A DNA stretch of 64,000 nucleotides from contig OX638372.1 of the NCBI GenBank assembly GCA_951812925.1, positions 4,650,001 to 4,714,000 of the forward strand. Direction: 5' to 3'. How positions within the stretch are numbered: the first letter of the stretch is position 1; the number at the start of each line of letters is the position of its first letter. The stretch comes from Calliopum simillimum (lineage: Eukaryota > Arthropoda > Insecta > Diptera > Lauxaniidae). Made by a program: the position numbers and the translations under genes. The notes beneath the pieces were generated by a model that was not told where the DNA came from, made no database searches, and saw only the letters and a list, made by a program, of their open reading frames with translations. Below are positions 10,691 through 24,330 of this stretch, in pieces.

Positions 10691-12754
10691 ATGACGTGAA
10701 AGTACACAATACAAGCTCTAGTAACTTTGCTTTTGTAAAATGGTTTGTTAAGCAATAGTGCTCCCACTGTGCAAATATTGTTCAGAGGGGAGTAGAAAAC
10801 TAGATGTCAGTGATATTATCAGAGGATATACATGATTTATCTGTGATTTTGACTGAATTTCAAAATTTAAAGCATCTTGGACTCAAGTAACCTCAGTGCC
10901 TTGCTTTTTAAGACAGGACTAAAGGATTTGTCTTCAAAAAAATACTTTATGCTACACAATCATCTTAAGAATGTTCATTTCAAGTTCGTATGTTTATATT
11001 GTTGACATTTACAATAATTAAAAGTTTATTCTGCAAATACGTGGATGCATGAAAAACAAAAACATTTTGAGTACTTGGCAGCTGAAAGACAAAACAATTG
11101 TATGCCTGAAGGCCAAGTGCAAATAATTAAGAATACCCGTATATACTTTTTATAATGATTTACCCAACAGCAACATCAAGATGTGCATTGACTTAAGATG
11201 GTTGTGTGTAAGTAAATATTCAAAGATAGAATGAACTGTCATTCACTTCAACAAGAGTATGTAGCATCTGTTGGATGTGGTACTAAAATAGTGAAATATT
11301 TTTGAACATTTTGTAAACTTTAATGATCGGTCAGAATAATGATATCGGAAATACAAATTTAAGTACAATATAATTGCTGATGTGGCAAAAATTTTAAAAA
11401 GTGCTTGATTGACCGATTTTGTATGGATCAGCATACTTTGAGATCGCTCACAAAGCTCACGAGGTTCAGAGATTTTTGAAGGTCCACTTTGTGTGCTGAT
11501 CTGATAATAACACAGTTTTATAATTTCAAAAGTGTGTATGTGTTATTATTTATAATTCGAATATGCTTTTAAATAAAAAAACTTTTTTAATTTAAGCTTG
11601 AAGCAAAGTAACTTAAGGCGTAAAACAGTGAGTCTACAGCATTTGTCTCTTTTAAACTTATGACATTTTTGAAATGACATAAACTGAAAAAAAAAAGCGT
11701 TGCATACTTTTAGCATGCGTGACGTTGACATGTCATATCCATGGCTGTTGCTTTTATTTATTTTTCTCTACGATACTTTTCCCACCGCCAGTTATTTCGT
11801 ATCGCACAGCATGCATTCATGCAGGAAGGATATCATCTTCAACTACTCGTAAGCTACCAATGACATATCACTATGCGAACTCGTACAGCCGACAGGATAT
11901 TTAAAATAACTGCGTTGTCACATGTGGAAACGGAAATGTTGTAGAAAAAAAAAAAAGAAAAATGCAAATACTTTCTTAACTGTAGTGTTGTTGTTGTTTT
12001 TTCTTTCTTAAAGGGTTTGTGTTGAATTGAAAAGACATTTGGAATACTGCAACAGAGATTAATTTTTGTATACTTGAAGTACATACTGTGGGGTACAAAA
12101 ATTCTGTATTGAAATTTTAAAATTAAATTAAATTTGATACTAAATTTTTATTAATTATGTAAAGTCATTAAATGGCTGATAAGTAACCAGTCTGTCACAT
12201 AGATGGTGCCACAAATATAGAATTAATATTTGTTTTAATAAATACTTCAGAAGGTTGCTGTAAATTTTTTTTGACAATTGGACGTTTAATTACAGTGGTT
12301 TTAGTAAAATAACATTTCAAAACAATAATAAAAAAATAAAAATTCGTGTGCTTATAAAACTTGGTTTTTGATAGGGAAAAATACAGTTGAAATAAAAGCT
12401 TGGTTTGATATGTGTTATCCAGACCCTGCACCAGAAAAATCTTCCATTATTGACTGGTTTGCTGAATTAAATACGGTCACATAAACACTTATAATTCCAC
12501 TTTCAAAATCGGCAGATCTTCCGGAAAACATAAAAACATAGTCTCTGATGCCTTTAAAGTAAAATTGTGTGAGATAGGTGACTCCTTTAAGAAATCAGAA
12601 GACGGTGTACTTACAATCTTATATGAAAATTTGAGCATGCAAAAGTTACTTTCAAAGTGAGTTCCGCACAATGATATACATAGAAGCTATTCTTACCAGT
12701 CATAAGCCATTTGTGATTATTTTTAGTAAAAAAATATCAGATTTAATGTTTTTG
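10691..12754. other. unassigned A+T-rich DNA
   Basis: No sustained coding frame, RNA gene or terminal-repeat structure was seen. Short overlapping frames on both strands around 11.2-12.7 kb look like chance. Confidence 0.5.
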
Positions 12755-13340
12755 AGGCTAGAGATGCCAAGTCCGGTAACCGTTTTGCAAAAATCAAAAT
12801 GGCGAGTCCAAAATGACGAACAATTTCCTAAAAAAATTATTATATCACAACATAATTGTCGCTGATTATGAATTTTTGATTCGTAAATTAAATGGAGCAT
12901 TCAAAATGACCAACAATTTTCTTAAAGAGTGATGTTATTACGACAAAATTGTGACTAACTTGGTTTTGGAAATCGATGATTCTAAATTTGGATAAAATTC
13001 CTCGAAAACAAATTAGCGTACAATTTCGGACTACATGGAAGATGGACGTATTCTTGATCCGATCACGCCCATTTTCAACTACGAAATAGAGGTTACCGAT
13101 TTTATCTCAGATATCAGATATTATTTTGTACTTGAAATATTTCCGGAGTTATGGCGATCTCAATTTTTGGGCTGTATGGGAGATGGGCGTGCCCTAGCGC
13201 TCTCTTACAGACCACTGTGTGACGCGTTTGCTGTTTTTCCAAGACAATTCACAGTTGTGTCCCAAGTCGATGAGAGCGATTATTATGTAAAATGTATGAA
13301 CTATGCTTCGAATTGTCTCCCCACCCACTGTACTCTCTAG
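12755..13340. repeat. degenerate internally repeated dispersed sequence
   Basis: Blocks with AAAATGAC(G/C)AACAATTT followed by (A/G)TTATTA and ATAATTGTCGCTGAT / AAAATTGTGACTAA repeat about every 90 bp (12810-12960). Two GGAAGATGGACG / GGGAGATGGGCG blocks follow (13036, 13188). The phrase AAGTCCGGTAACCG also resembles the repeat at 1826-1850. The 101-codon frame at 13035-13340 lies across this repeat and is not called a gene. Confidence 0.4.
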
Positions 13341-15234
13341 ATCTGACCACCAGCGCCTACGGGCTTTTGGCAGACCTCAAAAATGCTTCAGGAAAAGAAA
13401 TTTTTCTCAAATACAGAAGTGATTCCCGAAACTTTGGTGTATTTTGAGAGCAAAGATAAATTGTTCTAGGATAAAGGTGTCAAAATGTTAGAAAAGCGCT
13501 GGAATAATTGTAGCGCGTTTAAAAGAGACCATGTTGATGAATAAATTCAATAGATCGGGAACTTATCATTCGGTATATTCATATTATTGTTACAGATATT
13601 TTTTTTCAATATTAAATGCTATAGTTTATTTTCTCATTTTTAACTGATGCATTATTGTTCCATGTTATGGCAAGGTATTACCCCTTAAAACTTTTTACAC
13701 AAAGCAAGTAGAAAGTTTTTGAAATCTTCCAAAGAATTTCACAAAATATGGCGTTGTACAACTAACGCGTGTATATTGTTAAGCAACAGCTGTATGGAAA
13801 GAAAAAAAAACAGTTAGAAATTTTACCTTAAACTATGCTAAGAAAGCAGCAAAACTTGTTAGCAATCTTAGCCATGAACATGTTGCATCTTCAAACATTT
13901 GCTACAGTTCAGCGAATGCATGCAGTGAAAGTTTGCTCTTCCACTAACAAATATTTTTACTTTTTTTTCGTCTTAAACATTTTGTCATAAGAAATTTTTG
14001 TGTCAAACTTAGTATATTTTTAGCACAAAAAAATTTTTTTTTTTTTTTTTTTTTTGTAAAAACTATGATACCGCACACCAAATGTTAAGAAATAATTTAC
14101 TCAAAGTTGCAGTAAAATAAAGAGAAAATCTAGAGAAAACACCATGAGAGCGCAGCACAGTTTAAAATGTCATCAAATGTCAGTCAAATGCAAAATATGC
14201 AAAAGTTTTGCATAATTTTCATTTAAAAAAAGAAAACAAATTCTTTTATTTTTTTTTTAAATTTCTTTGCTTTATTTAGTTTTCTTTTCAAAAGTTTTGT
14301 ATTTTCTTTATGACAACCTAATAGAAGCTGCGTTGTAACTATGCTTATCATCTCATATCACTGCTATCCATCCAGCAACCAGAAAAAGTATCATTGTGGG
14401 GTAAAAAGTTTTTTCACTTTTTTTCTAAGAACTTCAGTCAAAGTAACGCATCTGAAATGAAAAAATTCATCTAAGATAAAAAAAAGAAAAAGAACAAAAC
14501 AGTAAGAGACTGGTGCGAGTAATTGGTTTGGCATAACTTTCATCACATCATACCATTTTCTGATATTCCAGCAAATTCAACCAACCAACCAAGCAGCGCA
14601 AGCCAAAATATCACAACTTGTGCATTGGCAACTTGTTTTAGTTGGTTACATTGCTCGTCCTCTTCTTCTTCCGTACGCTGCCAGGCTGGAAATCATATGT
14701 ATTATGCATGAACATATGTGATGTTCCATAGATAAAAAGCGCTCCATTTATTTTTTAGAAGTAAAAATTCATTATTTAAAATCTATATATTAATACGCAA
14801 GACAAAAATTTGTCCTACCTTTATTACCATGCAAGAAATGAAGCACGACTTTGAATTATACACCATTGGAAAGGTATTTGTGCGTAAATGTGCACAAAGT
14901 CAAAATTATTTTAATTTTTTGCCATTGAGCCAGGTAAAATTAAATGGAAATTTTTCAATATTTACAACGACAAAATACGAGGTCATACAGAGCTGAAAAG
15001 AGGATACAGCACAAAGAGAAAGACAAAAAGCTGATGGACTTGACTTCATGTTTATTGTTTTTTTTTTTCGTTTCACATTTGTCATTGTGTTCAAATTTTC
15101 ACTGCTGGGCGATTCTAGTACATATTATTTTGCATAAAAAGTTCTCTATTCGAAGTTTGGCATTGCTTTGGTAAAATAAGGTTTGAAAATTTTTAATAAT
15201 TATGTTTTGAAATTTTTTCAAGGCCAAAACCGAG
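13341..15234. other. unassigned A+T-rich DNA with poly-T tract
   Basis: Contains a T homopolymer of about 20 at 14036-14055. No coding or RNA signal was found. Confidence 0.5.
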
Positions 15235-15328
15235 ACAAAGAATTAATGTTTATGATCAAGACCAAGACTCAATGTCCAAGATCAAGACCAAGATCAAAAC
15301 TGCTATGGTCTTGATTTGCTCATCACTA
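15235..15328. mobile_element. partial hAT-like MITE (one end)
   Basis: The right part ends TTTGCTCATCACTA and contains repeated AAGACCAAGA / GGTCTTGAT segments, the same wording as the fuller copy at 18683-18850. Only one end is recognisable here. Confidence 0.5.
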
Positions 15329-18300
15329 TCTAGAACCAAACTAAAAACCTTCTATTTTATTGCTGGAAATATTTCGAGAAGGAAATTGCGCTTGTGAATT
15401 TTTGAAAAAGTATTTTCCTACTGGGCGTTTACTTATTGGTTCGTTGGTTGTAGCATATGTGAGGTCATGTCTTAATAAAAGTATTATAATGTGCACAGAT
15501 TTTTATCCCTATCCCTTGTATGTTTTTTTATTTCCTCCTTATTTTTCTTGTTGAACTTTTTGCTGTATTTTTTCATGTTTTTGATTTGATCCTCCTTCCG
15601 CCCCATTGCCGTTTTGTGCAAATGATGCTCTAAATCAAAGGAAAAACTTTTTCTCACATTAGCATTGAGTGCTGCGCAGTGCTCTTAAAGAAAAAAGTAA
15701 AAAAAATGTACGCAGATTTCAATTTCGGGATTTATGACATCAGACATCAAATTTGTTTAACATGTGTGAAGTTGATGACATTTTACCAAGGCATGCTTGG
15801 GCCAACTTACAAGCTTAGCTCCTCCGAGTAGTGTATCTTGTATTCATGTTGAAAGTTAAAGACAAGAAAATGTGGTGTAGAAACACAGCGTTACAAGGCG
15901 TATGTGGGGAAAGTTATTAAGTTATGCATTAAATACTGTCAGGAGTGTAGAAAAATTATTCATTTTAGCAGATGTCGAAACTTTTGATTGGGTTTGTTTG
16001 CTGATGTCGGTGGTTGTTTCATTTTAAAGCAAAGCAAAAAGATTCGGGAAAATATTACATGGATGATTAAGTTTTTGGATAATGTTTGGAGTTACTTTTA
16101 ATGGAATTGTGATTGAAATTTTTGAAGGAAAGTTCTAAGATTTGTCATGAAGAATAAACAATTTGACAAAAGGTTATAGAATTGAATGCGAGTGCTGTAC
16201 TTATAAATATCACAACGGAGATCACGTATTAGAAAAGAGAATGACTGGCTTGTCCTCATTATGCCAGAATATGATGAATAATCAGCCAGCTGTTGATATA
16301 TTCGCTTGGAGAAGTCGAATATTTATTTTCTACGCTGAGAAAGAGATATGAATGATACAAATACTATTTGTTTTTAATGTAAAACAGTAAGAGGCTTATT
16401 TGAATCAATCATGCTAAGCAGGGTAAAAATTTTACACAAAAATATTCCCCGCAATATCCTGCATAAGTTTGCTGAACACATAATACACCTCAGATATAAG
16501 GATCATATAGTTAAATTCATCGATTTAACGCAAGAATGTGGTATTTTTGGTTTTTCATGTACAGTGGATAAAAAAACTTCAAAAATCAATAAAAAAAAAT
16601 GTGACGTGCTGGAGAAAAATCACGAGAAACGGATATTTTTTTTAACGTCTACTTTAAAATTTTTTAGATTTTCTAATGTGTTTCAAAAAAAGTTCGAAAT
16701 TGTCGAATAGTGTTTTGAATGGAAAAATTAATTTTCTTAACTCACTGTAAACAAAACAAATAGCACTTGTACATCAAAACTTTGTGAGTACGATTATGAT
16801 AAAAAATGTTAAACTTTATTATGGTGTTGCCAGATTTTAGCTATTGACATTAGTGTTGCCTAGGCCAGAAATATATATAGCAGCCTATATTTTTTGAAAC
16901 AACTCATTCCGTATAAAATCGCAACAAATCACATAAATATTTATTTGCACCGAAAGTTGCTTTGCCTAGAACTGTCGAAGTACAGTGGTGCAAACATGAT
17001 GCTCAAAAGAAAGACCGTATTCTAAAAAAATATCAAAATTTTGAAAATGTTTTCTCCTATTTTTTATTCGATCCCAACAAGTAGTACACCGTTGGAAACA
17101 TACTTTAATTGCTTTTGAAACGATATTTTTCTAGTTAAAGACAGTCTAGCCGTTCTTTCTATTAGTCAGTTAAAGTGAAGTCATATCTAAATTTTTTTTT
17201 TTTAGCTCCGCACACTTCAAGTAATTGAAAAAAATCTCAATTGCTCAGTTGATGTCAAAATACTTATGTCAAAATTCGTTCTTCGCTAGAATTTTCATCA
17301 GCAGAAAAATAATGCAAACGTTAAACGCCAAAATATTTGGTATTCATATAAGTAGCTGTAAATACTGCCTTTCTTCTGAGCATCATCATTCGGTAGTGGC
17401 AAATAGATTTTGTCAAAATAATTATGCTGACTAGTGCATATGCCATACGTAAATTTGTGTTATATTTCTATTCAATTAAACTCAATAATTTAATTTTTAT
17501 TACAGAATTTGTTGGATTTATATGATATTACTTTCATCAACATTCTTATGCTCTCAGGAATGTATGTACTCGTACATACATATATGAATGATGTCTAGCT
17601 AATTAAATTCAAAATTTTTTGTATACGTAGATACTTCATTAAAAATCGTATTCAAAAAGATATTAAAATATAAAACTCAAATGAAATTAAGAAAGAAAAA
17701 TAAAATTCAAGATGTTGCTGCTGCAATGAAACGGAAATGAATGCAAATAAAACTGAGTGATGAGTAAACATAATCCACTTATTCGACGATGAACAAACGA
17801 AAGAACGAAATTGAGATGCAGCAGCAGCAGCAGCAGGATGCCTGATGTTAAAGACATGAAAGCTGAGATAAAGAACTAGGAAACAGAAAAAAAAAAAACA
17901 CTGAAGGATATCGTAAAATTGAATGAAACGTAGCCAAAGTGCGAAAATCTCCCAAGTAAAATAAAGAAAAAAAAACCTAAGGAATCCATCATTTGTCATA
18001 AAAATGAAATAAAAAGGAGGCAACAACGACAATGACAACACAGCTACAACAAACAAAACAGTAACAGTGATAGAAGTAACGCTATAAAACGCAATGAAAC
18101 GAAAACGGAAATGGAGCTGTAAGACAACAGCAAACACTTTGAAAGTAAAAAAATGAAAATGAAAAAAAGGAAGAAAAACAATAAAGGAAAATGGAAAATG
18201 TCCTGCAACAGCAACAGGAACGCAATTGTCGTATGCTCAATTGAACATGCGGTATGTAGCGTAAACACTAGCGCCTCACACACACACAAGTACAAAAACT

Positions 18301-18682
18301 AACACATACAAATGAGAAGTCAATTGAAAACTATACCGTCTACTAATGGAATAAGATGAGGAAGATTTTGCTTGTGAAGCAACAAACGCAAGCGCAAATA
18401 GAGTGAAAGCACTAAATTGCAAATTAAAAATGTAAAAGGGATGATAATAAAAGTAACACAAAATAAAAACTGAATAAAACGAATGAGAGTGTGCCCTGGG
18501 TGTATTGATGTTGCCAGACTAGAAGAATAGATTATTGATTTAAATTTTACTTTAAATGCACTGGATTCGGGATCGAAGGATGGAAGATAACGATATTTTT
18601 CACCGCATTTGATGCAAAAGCAAGAAAATGTCTTATCAAAACTTTTAAGAATAATGTATTTCGAGTGGATATCATTTGCCGC
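15329..18682. other. unassigned A+T-rich DNA
   Basis: Open frames at 16411-16710 and the minus-strand frames between 17652 and 18718 are low-complexity (Phe/Leu/Ser runs from CAA/AAAG-type composition) and overlap each other. A short CA run lies at 18275-18287. No gene is supported. Confidence 0.5.
17816..17836. repeat. CAG trinucleotide array
   Basis: About six consecutive GCA/CAG units. No coding context is visible, so it is treated as a microsatellite. Confidence 0.9.
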
Positions 18683-18850
18683 TAGTGATGAGCAAACCAA
18701 GACCAAGACCAATACCATAGCATTATTGGTCTTGGTCTTGCTTCGAAACCCTTTTTTCCCAAAGCAGTTGTCAGTCTTGCAAAGATATCAGCGTCTTGGT
18801 CTAGCAAAATTAACAAGACTCCAGACCAAGTTTAATTTTGCTCATCACTA
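18683..18850. mobile_element. small hAT-like palindromic MITE
   Basis: The 168 bp unit has inverted ends TAGTGATGAGCAAA and TTTTGCTCATCACTA, and an internal palindrome around GACCAAGACC / GGTCTTGGTC. The TGATGAGC-type terminus resembles hAT ends, but no clean 8 bp target duplication is visible; the last 10 bases (CTCATCACTA) are instead repeated to 18860. A partial relative lies at 15235-15328. Confidence 0.55.
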
Positions 18851-20290
18851 CTCATCACTACTAATTTATTTCTAGAAAATTTTACGTTATTTTCAAAACA
18901 ATATAGTGACAACTCTCAAATAAAATAAATTCTACCCCTCTGTTCTAAGAATATAGCAATTTTTTTAATAAAATTTAAATTTACCTTATTGTAAAGTTAA
19001 GAAAAAAAAAAAAAAAAAAAGAAACCAACTGACCACACTAAAATTCGAAACAGAGTCTGTCCGTATGATAGAAATATATTATTTCGTTTTACAATCACTA
19101 ACTTCTTAGAGCGCTACACCACTGCCATATATGATGAAGAGGAATAAAATTTGTGTAGCAAATGTACTCCGAACATTAATATTTTTACTAGAATCATAAA
19201 GTTAAAATGGTTATACATTTTTCTGACTAAAAGCATAATTTACTCTACGTATAGGAAAATGTAGGGAATTTAGAGTAAAAATTACATATTATTATTTTAC
19301 CATACTTTATTTCTAAATACTACTTAGCGGAACCATCAAATAGTTCATATGTCAGGTAATTTATGTTTGAAATTTAGTGTTACTTACTTTAATTCTTTTA
19401 CTACGCCAGCGGAGTAAAAATTATGACTCTTATTTTTCTCCGTGAAGCTAATTTTTTAAAATGGTTCTTCAGTAAGTTCTTATGCTGCTTTTAAAACTGT
19501 TTTTGGGACGGTTTTGAAAAGGTTTAATAGTGTTGGTAACTGAAACTGGCAACACTGCTTTAGACCATAGTGATAGTTAAGCGATGATACTTTTGCTAAC
19601 AATGACGATGATGGTGATGATGCCGACGACATCAATAATGTTGTTCCTGATAATGTTGTTAGTGTGTGAGAGCTTTTGTCCTTAATTGAATTTATGAGCA
19701 CACATATACAATCACTTAAGTATGTGTATTGTACATACATACATGGAAACACGCATATATATACACACGTTTTTCTAAACGTATTTCGCATGCACTAAAC
19801 ATTTTAAATGCAATTTTGTAGGGATCATTTTTACCCTGCAACACTTTTGCTTCTTTTGTATTTGTTAAAAACACTGCTGATGTTAACAACAACAACAGCA
19901 ACAACATCGACGACGTTATATAGTAAAGGATATTTTGTCCTGTTAGTTAGTTAAAAGCAGTAGATTCAATTAAGCGAATGACATTAAAAAAGTGTAAAAT
20001 ACGCAAAATATGAAAGCTTGCAGAAAAGCGTGGCATTTACTTATAAAAGATATGTATATGTGTGTGTGTATATCCGAGTTTAGTATAGTGTAGTTTTTTT
20101 TTTATCTGGAAAGCAAACTAATTTTCTTAATTAAGTTCAAATACGAGTTTGTTGGCTAAAATGATGACACTCTTCCTTCATTAAATTCAAGTACAGTTTC
20201 ATTAAATAGAAGGTTTCAGGACAACAAACACTTCTACTTTTCCATTTTTAGACAGTTTTTCTTGAAAAAAAATTCAAATAAGGAAATATA
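18851..20290. other. unassigned A+T-rich DNA
   Basis: An A homopolymer of about 18 lies at 19002-19020 and an ACAT run near 19735. No coding or RNA feature was recognised. Confidence 0.5.
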
Positions 20291-20504
20291 CAGGCATGTT
20301 CTCAACTCGGAATCAGAATGGAATCCAATTTGAGGTGCTCTGCGTTTTGATTTTGAACACCACATCGGAATTACGTTTCAGTTAATTGGATTGAAACCGC
20401 TATCCAATTTTATTTATTGTAATAAGATTCCGATTCCAATTTGTTTTTCGAAACGCAGAGCACCATTCCGATTCCGATCGAAATCGGAATTGAGAACATG
20501 CCTA
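20291..20504. mobile_element. 214 bp MITE with long inverted ends
   Basis: The left end CAGGCATGTTCTCAACTCGG mirrors the right end, whose reverse complement begins TAGGCATGTTCTCAATTCCG. Inside, GGTGCTCTGCGTTT pairs with AAACGCAGAGCACC. The imperfect inverted repeat runs about 60 bp per arm. The CAGGCATG terminus suggests hAT, but flanking target duplications are not clear. Non-coding. Confidence 0.65.
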
Positions 20505-22684
20505 ATAATTGAAAGAATGATTACACAGTGCAACAAATTGAGGGAAAGCCAATCTGAATTTGATCTCGATAACTCATTTTGACCACTTCAGGGTCACTGT
20601 TTCCGAATCTGGCAACCGTTTTCTCCTGTCACGTCTGAGATCCAAGTGCAGAAAACGCTATTTTCAGACATATGGCGAACATCCTGCAAGATGTTATTAT
20701 TTTTTAATTTGTTGCAAAGTTCAATAATTTACATTCGGCCTTAGCGTTCATCAGCCTAAAGAACTCATTACGAATGATATAAGTTTCAAACCGCACAGTG
20801 GGCAGTATCATTGCATATATTTGACACTCAAAAAAGGATTATTTTGCTAGTGAATGTTTTGAACTGGTGAAGGAGAATGTTTATCTGTTATCCATGGAAA
20901 CTATTCCATTAAAATATAATGAATATTAAAAAAATTAAAGTCTGAATTGCTACCTTTTGGCCTCGCCCGCCGTTTCTTGAAGGGTAGGAAAGACTTCCAC
21001 ATACAGATACATAAGTATATATGTATGCTGCATTAAGCAGACGGACAGACATAATTTTATTTCACTTCTGCTTTTTTCTGTGTAATTTCAGTTCTGTTTC
21101 TTATTTTTTTGATAACTTTTTTTCTGGGTTTTTTGCTTTCCTTACTGTCGTCTTTCTACTTACTTTCTTCGTTGGTTACTCATAATATATTTATGAACTA
21201 CCTAACGTCAGGCAGGATATGCTCTCTGCTGCTCCTTTAGCAACTTTTACTTGCAAGCATGTCCATAAACTACTACAAATACAACAGCAACTACGCCAAC
21301 TACAACAACATGCAAGTCAAGATCAAGCAGATATGCTTTACACTATCTTTGTGTATATGTATTGGTGTCAGAGTGTATGTGTGTGCTTGTCCCGAAAAAT
21401 GTTTCTGCAATAAAAGTTTCGTTTGAATTGCTTTTGAAGGACGCGGTTGTCGCATACCTAAGTGTTGTAAGGCAGCAGCAGCAGCCGCCGCTTGCTTGGA
21501 AATCGTCATCCCGCTAACAGGCAGCAGTCTGCAGCAGCAGCGGTGGCAACGTGATACATGCAACATGCCAACGTGGCTATAGAAACACATGGACTCCAGC
21601 AGTTCGAGTAAATAAAATTCATTTAATTTGGAACACTGGCAGTTGGCAAAGATGAGCACCAAATTTTCGATTTTTTGTTTTGTTATTGCGCCAATTCTTT
21701 TTTTTTTTATGTATAATTTTACACTGAGAAAAATTAATTTTATCGAACAGTTACTTTATGGCTTTTATTTCACCTCTTGTATTATAGTACAAATAGCAAG
21801 AAAAAAAATTCTTAAAAATATTTTTGAAATTTAAAAAAAAAATAATTATTTTTTCTTAGGTAGATACGTATCAAAAATGAGCAAAAATTTTTACGAATCG
21901 TGAAAACTATCCAAATAATCAAGGAATATTTTTAAAAAATAAGTTTTTTGGGTGATTTTCCATTAACGTTTTTTGCCAAGATAAAGGTTTAAATTTCCTT
22001 TAAATTTTGAAGGACTGTTCTGGAATTCATTTTTCGACGGATTTTTTGATTATGAATTTCACTCAGCGTACATGGCTCCTTTAGGTAACATAAGACATTA
22101 CGTTGTTGCTACGTTACGGACGTTTCTTCAGTCATTAAGAAAGTGTCATCATAGGCGAACGACCACCATGTTAAAGCAGGCAAACCGCAGGTGAAGGAAG
22201 CATCTGTGAATTTGTACTTAATTTAACCCACTATGTATGTATGTGTGGGTGTGTGTTATACAACTACTAGTATAAGCTAAGGTTAATTTAGTATTCTCTT
22301 GTAATTTGCTTAACTCATCTGCCCCCCAACGACCAAATGACGACAAAAATGAGCAACCGACCGACTGACTGAACGACCTACTGTCATGACTTGGCAAGTT
22401 TGGTCACTTTATTCTGTGCGGTAATTTCACCCTAAATCTTTTCTTTTTTTTTTTTAGTTTGTGCTTTTAGACATTTAATTAGATTTCCTTGGCTTTGTTT
22501 AGTTTTTTTTTTTGTCTTACCTTAAACTTCAAGTTTTTTGTATGTTCTTTCATAGCATACCGAGAGATATTGATCATAAAAGACAATTTTCATGCTATTA
22601 AATTCTGATTCTTATATAATACGTAGGTATGACCTCTTTAGCACATTTTCTTAGAAGAAAACAAAGCTTGTTGATAGTCCGCCA
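20505..22684. other. unassigned DNA with CAG-rich segment
   Basis: 20589-20620 is a diverged copy of the repeat at 1826-1850. 21470-21545 is rich in CAG/CAGC units. 22656-22684 is the left half of a dispersed repeat (GCTTGTTGATAGTCCGCCA) split by the next element. The small frames here are not convincing genes. Confidence 0.5.
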
Positions 22685-22798
22685 TACAGTAGGTCCAAGC
22701 CAAAGTCGTACACCAATCAAACTTTTTTTCGATGCCCCAAAACTAAGTACGCTAAAGTAACTTAATAAATTTGAAGTACATTTTTAAATAGCCTATTT

Positions 22799-24027
22799 GA
22801 GGCGTTGCGTGCATTAACGCCCTAAGTCGACTTACTCAAAACCAAGGTGCCGAGCGAAAAAACTATATATGGCAAAAAATGCTTAGAATTGTCCTAAGAG
22901 TACGTGTGATTTTATTTAGATTTTTTTTTTTTTTAGCCAAATTTTGAAAAATTATAAAATGTTCGAAAAAATTCACACATATTTTTTGGACGATTCCAAG
23001 CATTTTCTGCGTAATATACTTTTTTGTCGTAAGGTACAATACCTTGCTTTTGAATTAAATCCATTTTTCCGGCTGGGTAAAGAAATTGCTATGTTTGAGT
23101 GACCATATATCGATAAATTTGTAGCCTAAGAAATTTTTCGATAAAGCATTTTAAAGGAAACTTTATCTCCTTATTTTTTATTAAATTTTGTCTTTTCCTA
23201 TCTTTGATCTAAAATAAGTTATAGTCAAAAGAGTAAAAAAAGACAAGAATTCGAAAATTTTTTTTGATTTCAATATTCTACAAATTCATTAAAATCCATA
23301 GCGCCGCTTTTGTGTAATATTGAATCAAAATATTCAAGCCTTTAAAAGTGGGTGTGACACTCTTGCCATCCCATCCACATTTCGCTATTTATAATCAGTA
23401 TTTGTCTACCAAACTGAGCCACCATTTGCGAAGTATTGCCTAATAAATTCTAATTTTAAAGAATTTGCTTCGCCTTTCTATGAGTATCTACAGGGTTAGA
23501 ATTTATCCCAGTCTTAATATTATACTAATATAAATCATTGTAACAATTTTCGTTAAAATCTCCATAACCGTTTACAAAAAAAATATTTACCAGGTGCAAA
23601 ACTTGGATGCAATGTATGCATGCATTTTATAAAATTTTAAAGAAATAAACAAAAATGCACATTTATAAATAATTACGGTGAAAGTATATTTCATTCCCCT
23701 AATTTAAAAAAAAAAAAATCATTAAAATCAGAACAGTTTTGCCGGTTTCCCAAGCAAAATGCTAACGTTACTCCAGTGATAGTCAAATGGATTTATGCAA
23801 AAACGCCCTACAATTTAAGTTTTTCCTTCTTCGATAATTCTGTCAATATGCGTTAGTATTATGTGTTAGCGGTAATTATTTACTCATTTTATTAGGTTTA
23901 ATTGAATAAATTTGTTTTCCAAGGTTTGAATGATGGTTTGTTCTTTTTATCAGCATTTAAAAACTTTAAATTGAATTATCTCGAAATGCCATTTTTCGAC
24001 TTGGGGCGTTATTGCACGCAACGCCTC
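22799..24027. mobile_element. nested 1.23 kb non-autonomous transposon
   Basis: Inserted in the left Tc1 arm. The ends are inverted for about 32 bp (GAGGCGTTGCGTGCA(T/A)TAAC, then GCCC(T/C)AAGTCGA) and flanked by ATTT on both sides (22795-22798, 24028-24031). The uninterrupted right arm reads CCTATTTAATCC across the same point, so both boundaries are firm. No transposase frame is visible. Inner blocks near 22870-22910 and 22975-23045 share the core motif found in the foldback element at 34757-35859. Superfamily not assigned. Confidence 0.75.
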
Positions 24028-24330
24028 ATTTAATCCTTCAATTTTAACAAAAAACCAAATTTGAAATTTTCTGTTATTTTTGAAAATAAATAAAAAGTAA
24101 CAGAAATCAAGCATATTCAGTACCAAAGCCAAAGTCGTACACCTGTACAAAATTATAATTTTTACATGAGATCAGTAATAAGCGTACATTATTTTGTTTT
24201 TATTTGTCATTTTTAGTCCTTTTGGCATCCTTTGAATTAGTTTTTCACAAAAGCTCGGATAAATTTTCCCATTTTCCATGAATACCCTTTTCAGTTCAGT
24301 TTTTGAACAAATATTGTTCTGGCGAACTTT

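Noticed and set aside
14036..14055. Poly-T tract as a pol III terminator
   Set aside because: No pol III gene upstream; homopolymers are common in this A+T-rich DNA.
17652..18137. 161-codon minus-strand frame rich in Phe/Leu/Ser
   Set aside because: Low-complexity product of A-rich and CAG-type DNA, overlapping other similar frames.
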